Counted from the first letter of the stretch, positions 7,784 to 18,719 are shown. The stretch is 64,000 bases of DNA from Sinosporangium album (GCF_900100605.1 NZ_FNCN01000006.1:88476-152475), one strand, 5' to 3'. Made by a program: numbers and translations. The notes: generated from the letters alone by a model not told the origin.

Positions 7784-9553
7784 CTACAAACCCAGATCAT
7801 CCAGGTCAGGCAGGTGCCGGCGGGCCGCCATACGCGCCTCCCCCGCCGAACGGGCCCGCCGCGCGGCGGCCGCGGCCGCGCGGCACTGCTCCACGGTGTG
7901 CCGGGCCAGGGCGGCGCGTACGGCGGGCAGCGCCGGAGCGCCCATCGACAGCGACGTGGCCCCCAGCCCGACCAGCACGCACGCGAGCACCGGGTCCGCC
8001 GCGGCCTCCCCGCACACCCCGCAGGGCCGACCCGCGCCCGCGGCGGCGTCCGCCGCCATCGCCACCAGGTCGAGCAGGGCGGGCTGCCACGGGTCCTGGA
8101 GCCCCGCCAGCGCCCCCACCTGCCGGTCGGCGGCGAACGCGTACTGCGTCAGGTCGTTGGTGCCGATCGACAGGAAGTCGACCTCCTCCGCGATCTCTCG
8201 CGCGCGTACGGCTGCCGCCGGCACCTCGACCATGGCCCCCGCCTCCCCCAGCCCCGCCTCGGCGCACAAGGCCTTGAACCAGGCGGCGTCGGCGCCCGAG
8301 GACACCATCGGAGCCATCACCTCAAGCCGAGCGGGAGCATCAGGCCGGGCAGGAGCGTCAAGCCGAGCGGGAGCGTCAAGCCGAGCGGGAGCGTCAAGCC
8401 GAGCGGGAGCGTCAAGCCGAGCGGGAGCGTTCCGAGCCGCCAGCGCGAGCGCGGCGAGCTGGTCGGCGAGCACGCCGGGATCGTGGCGGAACATCCGGAT
8501 GCCGCGCATCCCGAGCGCGGGGTTGGCCTCCTCGGCCGACGGCAGGAAGCCCAGCGGTTTGTCCGCCCCCGCGTCCAGCGTGCGCACGACGACACGCCCC
8601 CCGGGGAACGCCGCCAGCACCTCGCGGTACACCTCCGCCTGCTCCCGGACCCCCGGGGCGTCGCGGCGGCCGAGGTAGAGGAACTCGGTGCGCAGCAGCC
8701 CGACCCCCTCCGCGCCGTGGGCCACCGCCGCCGCGATGTCGCCGGGGCCGCCGATGTTGGCCAGCAGCGGCACCGCCGTGCCGTCCTTGGTCACCCCCGG
8801 CCCTCTGCTGCGCGCCAGCGCCGCCTCACGGGCCGCCGCGCGCCTCCTGGCGTCGTCGACCTCCTCGGCGGTCGGCGCCGGCCGTACGACGCCTGAGGCG
8901 CCGTCCACGAGCAGCGGCGTGCCCTCGGGTACGGCTGTCGCCCCCGGGCAGGCCACCACCGCCGGCACGCCAAGGGCGCGCGCCAGGATGGCCGTGTGGC
9001 TGGTCGGCCCGCCCTCCTCCGTCACCAGCGCCGCCACCACGTGCTTGGACAGCACGGCGGTGTCGGCCGGGGCCAGATCGCGGGCCACGAGCACGTAGGG
9101 CTCCTCGGCGACGAGCGGCACGCCGGGCATCGGCAGGCCCATGAGAAGCGCGACGGCGCGGTCGCGGACGTCGTCGAGGTCCACCACCCGCTCGGCCACA
9201 TAGCCTCCGGCGGCCGAGAACATCTCGCGATAGGCGCCGAACGCCCGGTGTACGGCGAGCGCCGGGGCCATGCCCTCGCCGATCAGCCGCGTGACGCGGT
9301 CGGCCAGACTGGGGTCGCGGGCCATCATCGCCTCGGCGTCGAGTACCGCCCGCACCTCGTCCCCCGCACTCGAACCGCGCGAGGCGAGCTCGGCCGCCAC
9401 CCGTTCGAGCGCGGCGAGCGCCGTACGCCGAGCCGCTGCCGCGTCGCCGTCGTGCCGCGCGTCGGCGGGAGGGGTCGGAACGCCGCCGACCAGCCGGTGG
9501 ACGGGCCCGAAACCCACTCCCGGGCTCACCCCCGCCCCGGCCAGCGCTTCCAC
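7784..9553 (-). CDS. ptsI: PTS enzyme I (PEP-protein phosphotransferase)
   Basis: Enzyme I takes phosphate from phosphoenolpyruvate and passes it to HPr in the cytoplasm. The protein has 589 residues. The swivelling domain carries GGPTSHTAIL with phospho-His186. The C-terminal barrel shows LLRTEFLYLGR, EVPAAAVRARE and the GRPCGVCGEAA segment with the catalytic Cys. The GTG at 9553 follows ptsH by 12 nt. Family members are usually about 550-575 residues. The surplus is a six-unit DAPARL-type repeat just before the EVMAPMVS strand, encoded by an 18-bp minisatellite. It forms an operon with ptsH, crr and IIB upstream. Confidence 0.95.
   Translation of the reverse strand: MEALAGAGVSPGVGFGPVHRLVGGVPTPPADARHDGDAAAARRTALAALERVAAELASRGSSAGDEVRAVLDAEAMMARDPSLADRVTRLIGEGMAPALAVHRAFGAYREMFSAAGGYVAERVVDLDDVRDRAVALLMGLPMPGVPLVAEEPYVLVARDLAPADTAVLSKHVVAALVTEEGGPTSHTAILARALGVPAVVACPGATAVPEGTPLLVDGASGVVRPAPTAEEVDDARRRAAAREAALARSRGPGVTKDGTAVPLLANIGGPGDIAAAVAHGAEGVGLLRTEFLYLGRRDAPGVREQAEVYREVLAAFPGGRVVVRTLDAGADKPLGFLPSAEEANPALGMRGIRMFRHDPGVLADQLAALALAARNAPARLDAPARLDAPARLDAPARLDAPARPDAPARLEVMAPMVSSGADAAWFKALCAEAGLGEAGAMVEVPAAAVRAREIAEEVDFLSIGTNDLTQYAFAADRQVGALAGLQDPWQPALLDLVAMAADAAAGAGRPCGVCGEAAADPVLACVLVGLGATSLSMGAPALPAVRAALARHTVEQCRAAAAAARRARSAGEARMAARRHLPDLDDLGL
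8322..8429. repeat. In-frame 18-bp minisatellite inside ptsI, 6 units
   Basis: Six units of the type TCAAGCCGAGCGGGAGCG begin at 8322, 8340, 8358, 8376, 8394 and 8412. The last four are identical and the second differs most. On the coding strand they give DAPARL-type hexapeptides in the PEP-binding barrel, directly before a conserved strand. The identity of the copies implies recent expansion. Confidence 0.93.
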
Positions 9554-9565
9554 GTGTGCCGGCCT

Positions 9566-9823
9566 TCAGGAGGCCGCGGCGATGGCGGCGAGCTCGTCGA
9601 GGAGCGCGTCCGCGCCCTCACCCTCGGCCCGGATCACGATGGCCTCCCCTTGGCGCACATCCAGAGCCAGCACCGACAGGATGCTCTTCGCATTGACCGG
9701 TTCGCCCGCGCCCTTCGCCACGGTGACCTCGATGAAGGCCTTGGCCGCGGTCTGCACGAACAGAGCGGCCGGCCGAGCGTGCAGACCGACCTCGGACTCG
9801 ACGATGACCTTGCGTTCGGGCAC
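9566..9823 (-). CDS. ptsH: PTS phosphocarrier protein HPr
   Basis: This 85-residue HPr relays phosphate from enzyme I to IIA. The active-site motif GLHARPA carries His15. The second region NAKSILSVLAL carries Ser47, the position that is Ser46 in other HPr proteins; no HPr kinase gene is seen here, as is usual in actinobacteria. The ATG at 9823 has GAGGA about 7 nt upstream. It lies between crr and ptsI on the same strand. Confidence 0.96.
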   Translation of the reverse strand: MPERKVIVESEVGLHARPAALFVQTAAKAFIEVTVAKGAGEPVNAKSILSVLALDVRQGEAIVIRAEGEGADALLDELAAIAAAS

Positions 9824-9906
9824 GGTTCCTCCTCGCCTTCCTCATCCGGGTGGTTCCACGCACCCGGTTCGACGTCTCGGGCCCGGCGCTCCCACGCTCA
9901 GGCGTC

Positions 9907-10353
9907 TCATCCCCATCGGAAAAGCTCGTCTCCGGCGAGCACCGGCCCCCGCACCAGGTCGGTCACGGAGTCGGCGAGCGCGTCCAGCGCCACGACCAGG
10001 CACACCGGTGAGCGTCCGGTGGCCTCGATCACGGCGGGGTCCCAGGCGACCACCGGCTGCCCGGCGGCGACCCGGTCGCCTTCGGACGCCAGCAGCTCGA
10101 ACCCCTCACCTCTGAGCTGCACGGTGTTGATGCCCAGGTGGACCAGGACGCCCCTCCCGTCGTCGCCCACCACCACATAGGCGTGCGGATGGAGCTTGAT
10201 GATCCTTCCCGTGATGGGCGACACCGCTCTGCCGGGGCGCCTGGCCGGGTCGATGGCCGAACCCGGCCCCACCATCCCGGCCGCGAACACCGGATCGGGT
10301 GCGACGGACAGAGCGACCACCGCGCCCTCCACGGGGGCGAGGACCGCTGTCAT
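9907..10353 (-). CDS. crr: PTS IIA component, glucose family (Crr-like)
   Basis: This 148-residue stand-alone IIA domain of the glucose/GlcNAc family has the active-site strand GVLVHLGINTVQL with phospho-His72 and the partner His57 in KLHPHAYVV. The ATG at 10353 gives MTAVLAPVEG, the expected domain start and length. Its ribosome binding site is weak and an in-frame GTG about 54 nt upstream (VFKDSPV) is a possible alternative. It hands phosphate from HPr to the separate IIB encoded upstream. The domain split (IIA, IIB and IIC as separate genes) resembles Streptomyces GlcNAc systems. Confidence 0.9.
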   Translation of the reverse strand: MTAVLAPVEGAVVALSVAPDPVFAAGMVGPGSAIDPARRPGRAVSPITGRIIKLHPHAYVVVGDDGRGVLVHLGINTVQLRGEGFELLASEGDRVAAGQPVVAWDPAVIEATGRSPVCLVVALDALADSVTDLVRGPVLAGDELFRWG

Positions 10354-10458
10354 GATCGTGCTCGCGCGGGCCCCGGTGCGGACCGGGCTGTCCTTGAACA
10401 CTCCGCCATGACACCTCTCTGGTGCGCACCGTCCCACCCGGGATCGCCGGGCAGGGGG

Positions 10459-10695
10459 TCAGCCGATGAGATCCTCGATGTCGCTGGCGATCGTGTCGGC
10501 TTCCGGGCCGACCACCACCTGGACGACATTGCCGGCGGCCATCACCCCGTGGGCACCGGCCGCCCGGAGGGCGACCTGATCGACCTTGGAGGCGTCGTGC
10601 ACCTCCGTGCGCAGGCGGGTGATGCAGGGCTCGATCTCGATGATGTTGTCGGCACCACCGAGTCCGGCGATGAGCGCCTGGGCATCTGCGGCCAT
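10459..10695 (-). CDS. PTS IIB component (GlcNAc/glucose family)
   Basis: This 78-residue single-domain IIB has the phosphocysteine motif IEPCITRLRTEV with Cys24. The length is that of an isolated IIB domain (NagF-like in Streptomyces). The ATG at 10695 has GGGAGGA 5 nt upstream. It is 77 bp downstream of the SIS-domain gene and about 105 bp before crr. The substrate is predicted as N-acetylglucosamine from the DasR-like regulator and the IIC type; glucose cannot be excluded from sequence alone. Confidence 0.92.
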   Translation of the reverse strand: MAADAQALIAGLGGADNIIEIEPCITRLRTEVHDASKVDQVALRAAGAHGVMAAGNVVQVVVGPEADTIASDIEDLIG

Positions 10696-10772
10696 GTCGT
10701 CCTCCCTGTCAAGAACAATGCTGCGCATTATGGTCGCGTCCAGCCCCCGGTGACGACCAGAGCTTGAGAGGA

Positions 10773-11807
10773 TCAGTCGGTCTGCGTGACCTTGTTCAGG
10801 CCGCGCGGGGCGTCCGGGTCGATGCCGAGGCGGCGCGCGAGGGCCTCGGTCAGCAGCTGTCCGGGCACGATCAGGCCCAGCGGGGCCACCCATTCCGGCA
10901 GGTCGGGGCCGCGCAGCGAGGCGTTGGCGGCCGAGGCGAGCCCGTCGCCGCCGCCCACGCCGTACGCCGCGGCACCCGCGCCGACGACCCGCTCGGCCAG
11001 CGAGATCGTGCCGGGGAGGGTCGGCCCCTCACCGGCCGCCACCAGGATCGCCGGAGTGTCCTCGTCGACGACCGCGATCGGCCCGTGGAGCAGGTCGGCG
11101 TAGGACAGGCCCATGGCGTGGAGGTAGCACGCCTCCTTGAGCTTCAGCGCCAGCTCCAGCGCGGTCGAGAAGACCAGGCCGCGGCCCGACACCACCACGC
11201 CGGGCTTGTCCGCGAGGCCCTCGACGATCTCGGCCAGGTCGCCCGGCTCGCCGACCAGCTTCTCCACCTCGTCGGGCACCCTCCGCAGGTCGCCTCGGTC
11301 GACGTCCGCACCGAGCCCCAGGCCGAGTACGGCGAGAGCCGCGAGCTGCGTCGTGTACGTCTTGGTGGCCGGAACCGCCTTCTCCTCGCCGGCCAGCGTG
11401 CACAGCGCGAGGTCGGCCGCCTCCGCGAGCGGGCTCTGCGGGCCGCCGTTCGTGATCGCGACCGTCCGGGCCCCGCAGTCCTTGGCCCACGCCAGGGTTT
11501 CCACGATCTCCTCGGTGCGCCCCGACTGGGAGAGCGCCACCGCGAGCACTCCGTTCAAGTCGAGCTTGCGCCGGTAGGTCGTCGCGATCGACGGCGCGGC
11601 GAGAGTGGCCAGTCGGCCCGTGTGTGCCTCAACGAGGTAACGGCCGTAGACTGCGGCATTGTCGGATGTGCCGCGTGCGATGAACAAGAGCTGCCTGGTC
11701 TGTTCTCCGAGGGTTTTGACCTCGTCGATCCTCGGGAGCAACGCGTCCAGTGTGGCCCTAAGAGCGGCCGGCTGCTCGGCGATCTCGCTGCGCATCTTGG
11801 TCGTCAT
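10773..11807 (-). CDS. SIS-domain sugar-phosphate deaminase/isomerase (NagB-II type)
   Basis: This 344-residue protein has two SIS domains and no glutamine amidotransferase domain, so it is not a full GlmS. ARGTSDNAAVYGRYL and SQSGRTEEIVETL are the SIS phosphosugar loops, and it ends DPDAPRGLNKVTQTD as GlmS isomerase-domain proteins do. By family it should convert glucosamine-6-phosphate to fructose-6-phosphate and ammonia. It is the first gene of the leftward PTS operon and faces the dasR-like gene. No nagA deacetylase is visible in the window, so the acetyl-removing step must be encoded elsewhere. Confidence 0.87.
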   Translation of the reverse strand: MTTKMRSEIAEQPAALRATLDALLPRIDEVKTLGEQTRQLLFIARGTSDNAAVYGRYLVEAHTGRLATLAAPSIATTYRRKLDLNGVLAVALSQSGRTEEIVETLAWAKDCGARTVAITNGGPQSPLAEAADLALCTLAGEEKAVPATKTYTTQLAALAVLGLGLGADVDRGDLRRVPDEVEKLVGEPGDLAEIVEGLADKPGVVVSGRGLVFSTALELALKLKEACYLHAMGLSYADLLHGPIAVVDEDTPAILVAAGEGPTLPGTISLAERVVGAGAAAYGVGGGDGLASAANASLRGPDLPEWVAPLGLIVPGQLLTEALARRLGIDPDAPRGLNKVTQTD

Positions 11808-11875
11808 CTCGCGCCCATCCCTTGGTGGCTCGGCGACGATATCTGGCCGTTACAGATCCGTCGCTGGTGTATACA

Positions 11876-11905
11876 TTGACACTCATTTCCGGCCTGTGGT
11901 CTAGT
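11876..11905 (+). promoter_or_regulatory. Candidate promoter for the GntR regulator
   Basis: A consensus-like TTGACA lies at 11876-11881. The expected -10 position, about 17-18 nt later, falls inside the palindromic operator (TCTAGT/TAGTCC), a poor -10 match. If used, the regulator would block RNA polymerase directly, consistent with autoregulation. This is a weak prediction. Confidence 0.35.
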
Positions 11906-11918
11906 CCGGACTAGACCA
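11897..11918. promoter_or_regulatory. Long dre-like palindromic operator (DasR type)
   Basis: A perfect 22-bp palindrome runs 11897-11918, with half-site TGGTCTAGTCC meeting its exact complement at 11907/11908. It contains two CTAG cores whose centres are 10 bp apart. The right part CTAGACCAGT equals half of the DasR responsive element as I know it (ACTGGTCTAGACCAGT), and the left part GTGGTCTAG is close to the other half. It lies between the divergent deaminase/PTS operon and the GntR gene, so one site could control both directions. Confidence 0.75.
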
Positions 11919-11965
11919 GTACGAACCATAACCCATGACGCAGTTCAGATCGAGAGGAGGATCCC

Positions 11966-12706
11966 GTGGCGGAGATCGACCCGGACAGCCCGGTGCCGAA
12001 GTACTTCCAGCTCCGCGAGATCTTGCTCGACCTGATCGAAAGCGACGAGCTGCCCATCGGCGCGGCCATCCCGTCCGAAAGAGAGCTCTGCCACCGTTAC
12101 GGGCTGTCCCGCATGACCGTGCGGCAGGCCGTCGACCACCTGGTCTCCGAGGGGCGGCTGCAGCGGGTGCCCGGCAAAGGCACCTTCGTCGCCCGCCCCA
12201 AGATCGAACTTGCGCTCCAACTCACCTCCACCAGTGACGATATGCGGGCGCGGGGCATGGTGCCCGGCTCACGCGACCTGGACCGCCGCATCGTGCGCGC
12301 CAGCGCCCACCTCGCCCGCGAGCTCGGCATCCCGCCGGGTGACGAAGTTCACTTCATCGAACGGCTCCGCACCGCCGATGGTGAACCGCTGTGCATCGAG
12401 CGGGCCCACATCCCGGTGGCCCTGGCCCCCGACCTCGCCGAGCAGGATCTGACGAACCGGTCGCTCTACGCGCTGCTCGAAACGAGATACGGCCTGGTCC
12501 TCGACGGCGGCGAGCTCACCATCGACGGCGGGATCGCCGACCCGAGCGACGCCGACCTGCTCAAACTGCCTCGGGGCGGCGCCGTGCTGCTGTTGCAGCG
12601 GCGGTCGTTCTCCGGGGGCGTGTGCGCCGAACTCGGGGTCTCGACCTACCGCGCCGACCGCTACCAGCTCCGCACGGTGCTAGAGAGACCCACACGGCGA
12701 AGCTGA
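11966..12706 (+). CDS. dasR: GntR/HutC-family regulator, DasR-like
   Basis: This 246-residue regulator has an N-terminal GntR winged helix (VPKYFQLREILLDLI, PSERELCHRYGLSRMTVRQAV, GRLQRVPGKGTFVARP) and a C-terminal UTRA ligand domain (VHFIERLRTADGEP, and further on GGAVLLLQRRSF). The GTG at 11966 has GAGAGGAGG upstream with 6 nt spacing. DasR proteins sense glucosamine-6-phosphate or GlcNAc-6-phosphate and release their operators. The neighbouring deaminase and PTS genes and the dre-like palindrome support that role here. It is probably co-transcribed with the IIC gene 36 bp downstream. Confidence 0.88.
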   Translation: MAEIDPDSPVPKYFQLREILLDLIESDELPIGAAIPSERELCHRYGLSRMTVRQAVDHLVSEGRLQRVPGKGTFVARPKIELALQLTSTSDDMRARGMVPGSRDLDRRIVRASAHLARELGIPPGDEVHFIERLRTADGEPLCIERAHIPVALAPDLAEQDLTNRSLYALLETRYGLVLDGGELTIDGGIADPSDADLLKLPRGGAVLLLQRRSFSGGVCAELGVSTYRADRYQLRTVLERPTRRS

Positions 12707-12742
12707 CTCCTCCCACCCCCCATCCCCTGGAGGAAACGCCCG

Positions 12743-14134
12743 ATGAGTTCCCCTTCCTCCGCGGGCGCGGATCTGCCAACCACCACGTCCTCCTTCGCGG
12801 TCGGCCTCGCCGTCCTCTCCCGCATCGGCCGGTCCCTCATGCTCCCCATCGCGGCCCTGCCCGGGGCCGCCCTCCTGATGCGGCTCGGGGAGCCCGATCT
12901 GCTCGGGCGGTGGGACGTCCCCTGGCTCGACCAGGTGGCGAAGATCATGAACGGGGCCGGAGACGCGCTGTTCGACGCCCTACCGCTGCTGTTCGCGGTC
13001 GGAGTGGCCATCGGGTTCGCCAGGAAGTCCGACGGCAGCACCGCCCTGTCCGCCGTCGTGGGCTACCTCGTGTGGGATCGCGTCATCCGTCTGATGTTCT
13101 TCGATTCCACGGAACAACACCAGGTCTCCCACACCATCCTGGAGGACGGCACGCCGACCCTGGCGGTCGACTACTCCGCCGAGAACCCGACCCGCGTCCT
13201 CGGCGGCATCCTCATCGGGCTCGTCACCGCGATCCTGTGGCAGCGCTACCACCGGGTCAAACTCCCCGCCTGGCTGGCCTTCTTCGGCGGGCGGCGCTTC
13301 GTCCCCATGGTCACCGCGGTCGTGGCCCTCATCCTCGGCGTCGCGTTCGGCCTGATCTGGCCCACCGTGGGCAACTGGGTGACCCAGTTCGGCGAGTGGC
13401 TCGCCACCCACGCCACCATCGGCACCGGCATCTACGGTCTGGTCAACCGGCTTCTGATCCCACTCGGCCTGCACCACGTGCTCAACTCCATCGTGTGGTT
13501 CACCATCCCCGGCTGCGAGGCCGGCGTCGATGGCTCGGTGCAGAACGCCGCGGGCGACATGAAGTGCTACTTCGCCGGGCAGGTGGGCGCCGGTGAGTTC
13601 ATGGGCGGTTTCTTTCCCGTCATGATGTTCGGCCTGCCCGCCGCCGCCGTCGCCATCTGGCGCTGCGCCCCGCTCCACCGCCGTGCGGCCGTCGGCGGCA
13701 TCATGCTCTCCAGCGGGCTTGTCTCGTTCGTCACCGGCATCACCGAGCCCATCGAGTTCGCCTTCGTCTTCGTCGCCCCGGTGCTGTTCATCGTGCACGC
13801 CGTCCTCACCGGCGCATCCCTCGCCATCACCGCCGCCTTCGACGGCTGGCTCGGCTTCGGCTTCTCGGCCGGCCTCCTCGACGCCCTCATGAACGCCAGC
13901 AAGAGCAACACCAACAACCTCGGCCTGATCATGGGTCTTGGCGTGATCTATGGGGTGATTTATTACGTTATATTCACCTTCCTCATCAAACGGCTGAACA
14001 TCATGACACCGGGCCGCGAACCCGAACCCGACGAGGACGCCGGGGAAGCCCCCACCCCGCCGCCCTCGGCATCCTCGGCATCCTCGCCATCCCCACCGGA
14101 CCAGGCCGAACCGCCGCCCCAACCGGCCTCCTGA
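12743..14134 (+). CDS. PTS IIC permease, GlcNAc/glucose family
   Basis: This 463-residue polytopic membrane permease transports the sugar during phosphorylation. It starts with a Ser/Thr-rich tail and the IIC motif LSRIGRSLMLPIAALPGAALL, contains the LGLHHVLNSIVWF and FPVMMFGLPAAA regions, and has the conserved GITEPIEFAF motif of the glucose/GlcNAc IIC family. The C-terminus is a Pro/Glu-rich tail in place of a fused IIB. The ATG at 12743 has GGAGGAA with about 8 nt spacing. IIB and IIA are encoded separately in the divergent operon. Confidence 0.92.
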   Translation: MSSPSSAGADLPTTTSSFAVGLAVLSRIGRSLMLPIAALPGAALLMRLGEPDLLGRWDVPWLDQVAKIMNGAGDALFDALPLLFAVGVAIGFARKSDGSTALSAVVGYLVWDRVIRLMFFDSTEQHQVSHTILEDGTPTLAVDYSAENPTRVLGGILIGLVTAILWQRYHRVKLPAWLAFFGGRRFVPMVTAVVALILGVAFGLIWPTVGNWVTQFGEWLATHATIGTGIYGLVNRLLIPLGLHHVLNSIVWFTIPGCEAGVDGSVQNAAGDMKCYFAGQVGAGEFMGGFFPVMMFGLPAAAVAIWRCAPLHRRAAVGGIMLSSGLVSFVTGITEPIEFAFVFVAPVLFIVHAVLTGASLAITAAFDGWLGFGFSAGLLDALMNASKSNTNNLGLIMGLGVIYGVIYYVIFTFLIKRLNIMTPGREPEPDEDAGEAPTPPPSASSASSPSPPDQAEPPPQPAS

Positions 14135-14576
14135 CGTACGGCACCGCCATACCGGCCGGTCCCCCATCCGGCAGCCCAGCCACGCCGCACCGCCGTACGG
14201 CCCGGCCCGTGGCCCTCCTCGCCGTGGATCCGGCCGACGCCGCGAGCCCGTCGCACAGCTCGGCCCCGCCCCCGGTCGCGACGAGCCTGCCGACGTGCGG
14301 CAGGCGGCAGCCGTACAGCCTGGCCTCGCCCCCGGTCGCGGTGGCCCGGCCGGCGTGCCATAGGCGGAAGCCGTACGGCATAGGGGCCGCCGTCGGCGGG
14401 GCCGGTGACCGAAACCCCTTCACGGGCTCGGCCGATTCAACGCCGTCCGGGGCGCGAGGCCGCCAGATGACCGGATCACCCCTCCCTGAGCCCAGGCGGC
14501 TCCGATTCCGCGTATCCGTGCGTGGGACCGGAAACTCCTTCGGCGGTGACGTCTCCCCCACCGCCCTGGAGATCCC
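14135..14576. other. Gene-free interval with a 60-bp direct repeat
   Basis: No supported gene is seen. Two degenerate copies of a 60-bp unit run 14261-14320 and 14321-14380; both contain CCCCCGGTCGCG and a GGCGGAAGCCGTAC-like end. The decamer GCCGTACGGC occurs at 14192 and 14370. Open frames crossing this interval are repeat-driven and overlap the next gene in another frame. Confidence 0.6.
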
Positions 14577-15026
14577 ATGCCGCAACGCCCCCGCCGCAAC
14601 GTCCACGTGCCCGCCGTCGCCTCCGCCCGTCCGGCGGAGCCACCGTTCGCCGGCCCGTCAGACGCGCCTCAGTGGCTCCCTGAGGAGCTCGACGGCAAGA
14701 TCCTGGAGTGGCGCGGATGCCCGCCGAGCCTTGGTCGGCTGCGGGAGCTCGGCCAGGCCGTCGCCGACGTGCTCGCCGGGCGGTGCCCCGACCATGTCGT
14801 GGCGAGCCGGATGAACGGCCGGGGCTACGGCGACCTGCTGGCCGCGGCGGGAAGCCTCGGCGCTCTCCCCGCCCCGCGGGCGGGCGAGCCGCGAGTGCAG
14901 CACCCCACCCCTGAGGCGATCGAGATGTGCTTCACCGTGTGGTGCGGCGAACGCGCCCACGCTCTCGCGATGCGCCTGGAACGGCACGGCACGCTCTGGC
15001 TCTGCACCCGCCTGGAGTTCCGGTGA
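14577..15026 (+). CDS. Rv3235-family protein
   Basis: This 149-residue cytoplasmic protein matches the Rv3235-like actinobacterial family by its compact C-terminal half (VQHPTPEAIEMCFTVW, then RAHALAMRLERH and WLCTRLEF) and by its place beside secA, the arrangement known from mycobacteria. The N-terminal 35 residues are Pro/Arg/Ala-rich and probably disordered. The ATG at 14577 has GGAGA 6 nt upstream. The biochemical role is not known. It ends just before a strong hairpin terminator shared with secA on the other strand. Confidence 0.75.
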   Translation: MPQRPRRNVHVPAVASARPAEPPFAGPSDAPQWLPEELDGKILEWRGCPPSLGRLRELGQAVADVLAGRCPDHVVASRMNGRGYGDLLAAAGSLGALPAPRAGEPRVQHPTPEAIEMCFTVWCGERAHALAMRLERHGTLWLCTRLEFR

Positions 15027-15032
15027 ACGACA

Positions 15033-15069
15033 AAGCCGCCTTTCAGGGCATGTCCCTGAAAGGCGGCTT
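15033..15069. terminator. Bidirectional hairpin between Rv3235-like gene and secA
   Basis: A perfect 16-bp stem, AAGCCGCCTTTCAGGG with its complement, closes a 5-nt loop. The A/T ends of the stem give a short T run on either strand, so it can terminate both converging transcripts. Confidence 0.88.
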
Positions 15070-15082
15070 CATCGATCTTCGT

Positions 15083-15140
15083 GTCAGGCGTCTTCCGCGT
15101 CAGGCGCGTCAGGCGTCTTCCATGTCAGGCGTCTTCCATG

Positions 15141-15147
<7 letters not shown>
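15083..15147. repeat. 16-bp repeat seeded at the secA stop codon
   Basis: TCAGGCG recurs at 15084, 15100, 15109, 15125 and 15141 inside a GTCAGGCGTCTTCCAT unit. Three copies are spaced exactly 16 bp. The copy at 15141 is the secA TGA stop on the minus strand, and every copy downstream carries another TGA. Confidence 0.8.
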
Positions 15148-17939
<2,792 letters not shown>

Positions 17940-18244
17940 TGGTGTAAAGCTCCTCGCAGGTCTACCGCATCGGGCCGGCCGGTGCAGAGGGTCGAGAACA
18001 TACTTCCCCGCTGCCATCGTAGGCGCTTCCACCACCCGGCACAGCCACCGTAAACAACGCTGTCACGCTCTTCATAGTTCCCCCTGATGTGTCCGCCGAG
18101 GGTGCCGCCAATCCCCGCAGGCACTTAGGACGAAGCCCCATGATTACCGTGAGTATGGGATGTATCTGCGGGTATGCCGATATATACCGCGCGCCGCCGG
18201 GGGGCCGCTATTTCAGCGCGCGGTATCACGGGAGGGAGAAACGC
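17940..18244. other. Intergenic region between secA and a small membrane protein gene
   Basis: About 305 bp hold the divergent start regions of secA and the small membrane protein gene. It ends in a G/A-rich ribosome binding site at about 18229-18240. No gene or clear operator was recognised. Confidence 0.5.
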
Positions 18245-18511
18245 ATGGAGCCCAGTCCGTACCAGGGCAGCCACGCGGGTAGAGCCTCATCCTGGATCTC
18301 GGTGGTGATCATCCTGATCGGCTTCACACTGGGCGGGGTCGCGCTCACGCTGGGTCCCAACTGGACCCTGTTCTGGGTCGGTGCCGGCGTCAGCGCCTTC
18401 GGCGGCGTACTCGCGCTCGCCTTCGACATCTTCTCCGACGTCATCGTCGACGCTCCCCGCGTCCTGCCCGACGCCGAACACCACTCGCCGTTCCAGCGCT
18501 CGCTCCACTGA
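18245..18511 (+). CDS. Small membrane protein, HGxxPAAW-like family
   Basis: This 88-residue protein has two transmembrane helices (about 17-38 and 43-65). The HAGRASSWISVVIILIGF segment matches the family named for its HGxxPAAW motif, in degenerate form (HAGRASSW). It ends in a short cytoplasmic tail, DAEHHSPFQRSLH. The ATG at 18245 has GGGAGGGAGAAA about 6 nt upstream. The role is unknown. A 12-bp hairpin follows the stop. Confidence 0.72.
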   Translation: MEPSPYQGSHAGRASSWISVVIILIGFTLGGVALTLGPNWTLFWVGAGVSAFGGVLALAFDIFSDVIVDAPRVLPDAEHHSPFQRSLH

Positions 18512-18530
18512 CCGCCTGAGTCACCGCCGC

Positions 18531-18559
18531 GTGGCCGCCACCACCCCGGTGGCGGCCAC
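18531..18559 (+). terminator. Hairpin terminator after the small membrane protein gene
   Basis: A perfect 12-bp stem, GTGGCCGCCACC and its complement, closes a 5-nt loop (ACCCC) 19 bp after the stop codon. There is no T tract, as is common in high-GC actinobacteria. Confidence 0.7.
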
Positions 18560-18719
18560 CGCCGCTTACGCCGTACGGCCCGAGCCCCGCCACCACAGCC
18601 CGCCGGGCTCACCGGCGTAACGGTTTTGTCGGTGACAGCGGTTAGGGTCTGGGCATGCTTTCGCCGTGCCGTACTCAGGGCCTCTCCCCCTCCCCTGCCC
18701 GCGCCTTGGGGGTCGGGCG

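Noticed and set aside
14001-14814. Open frames on both strands between the IIC gene and the Rv3235-like gene
   Set aside because: They follow the 60-bp repeat and overlap real genes out of frame; no family match or initiation site.
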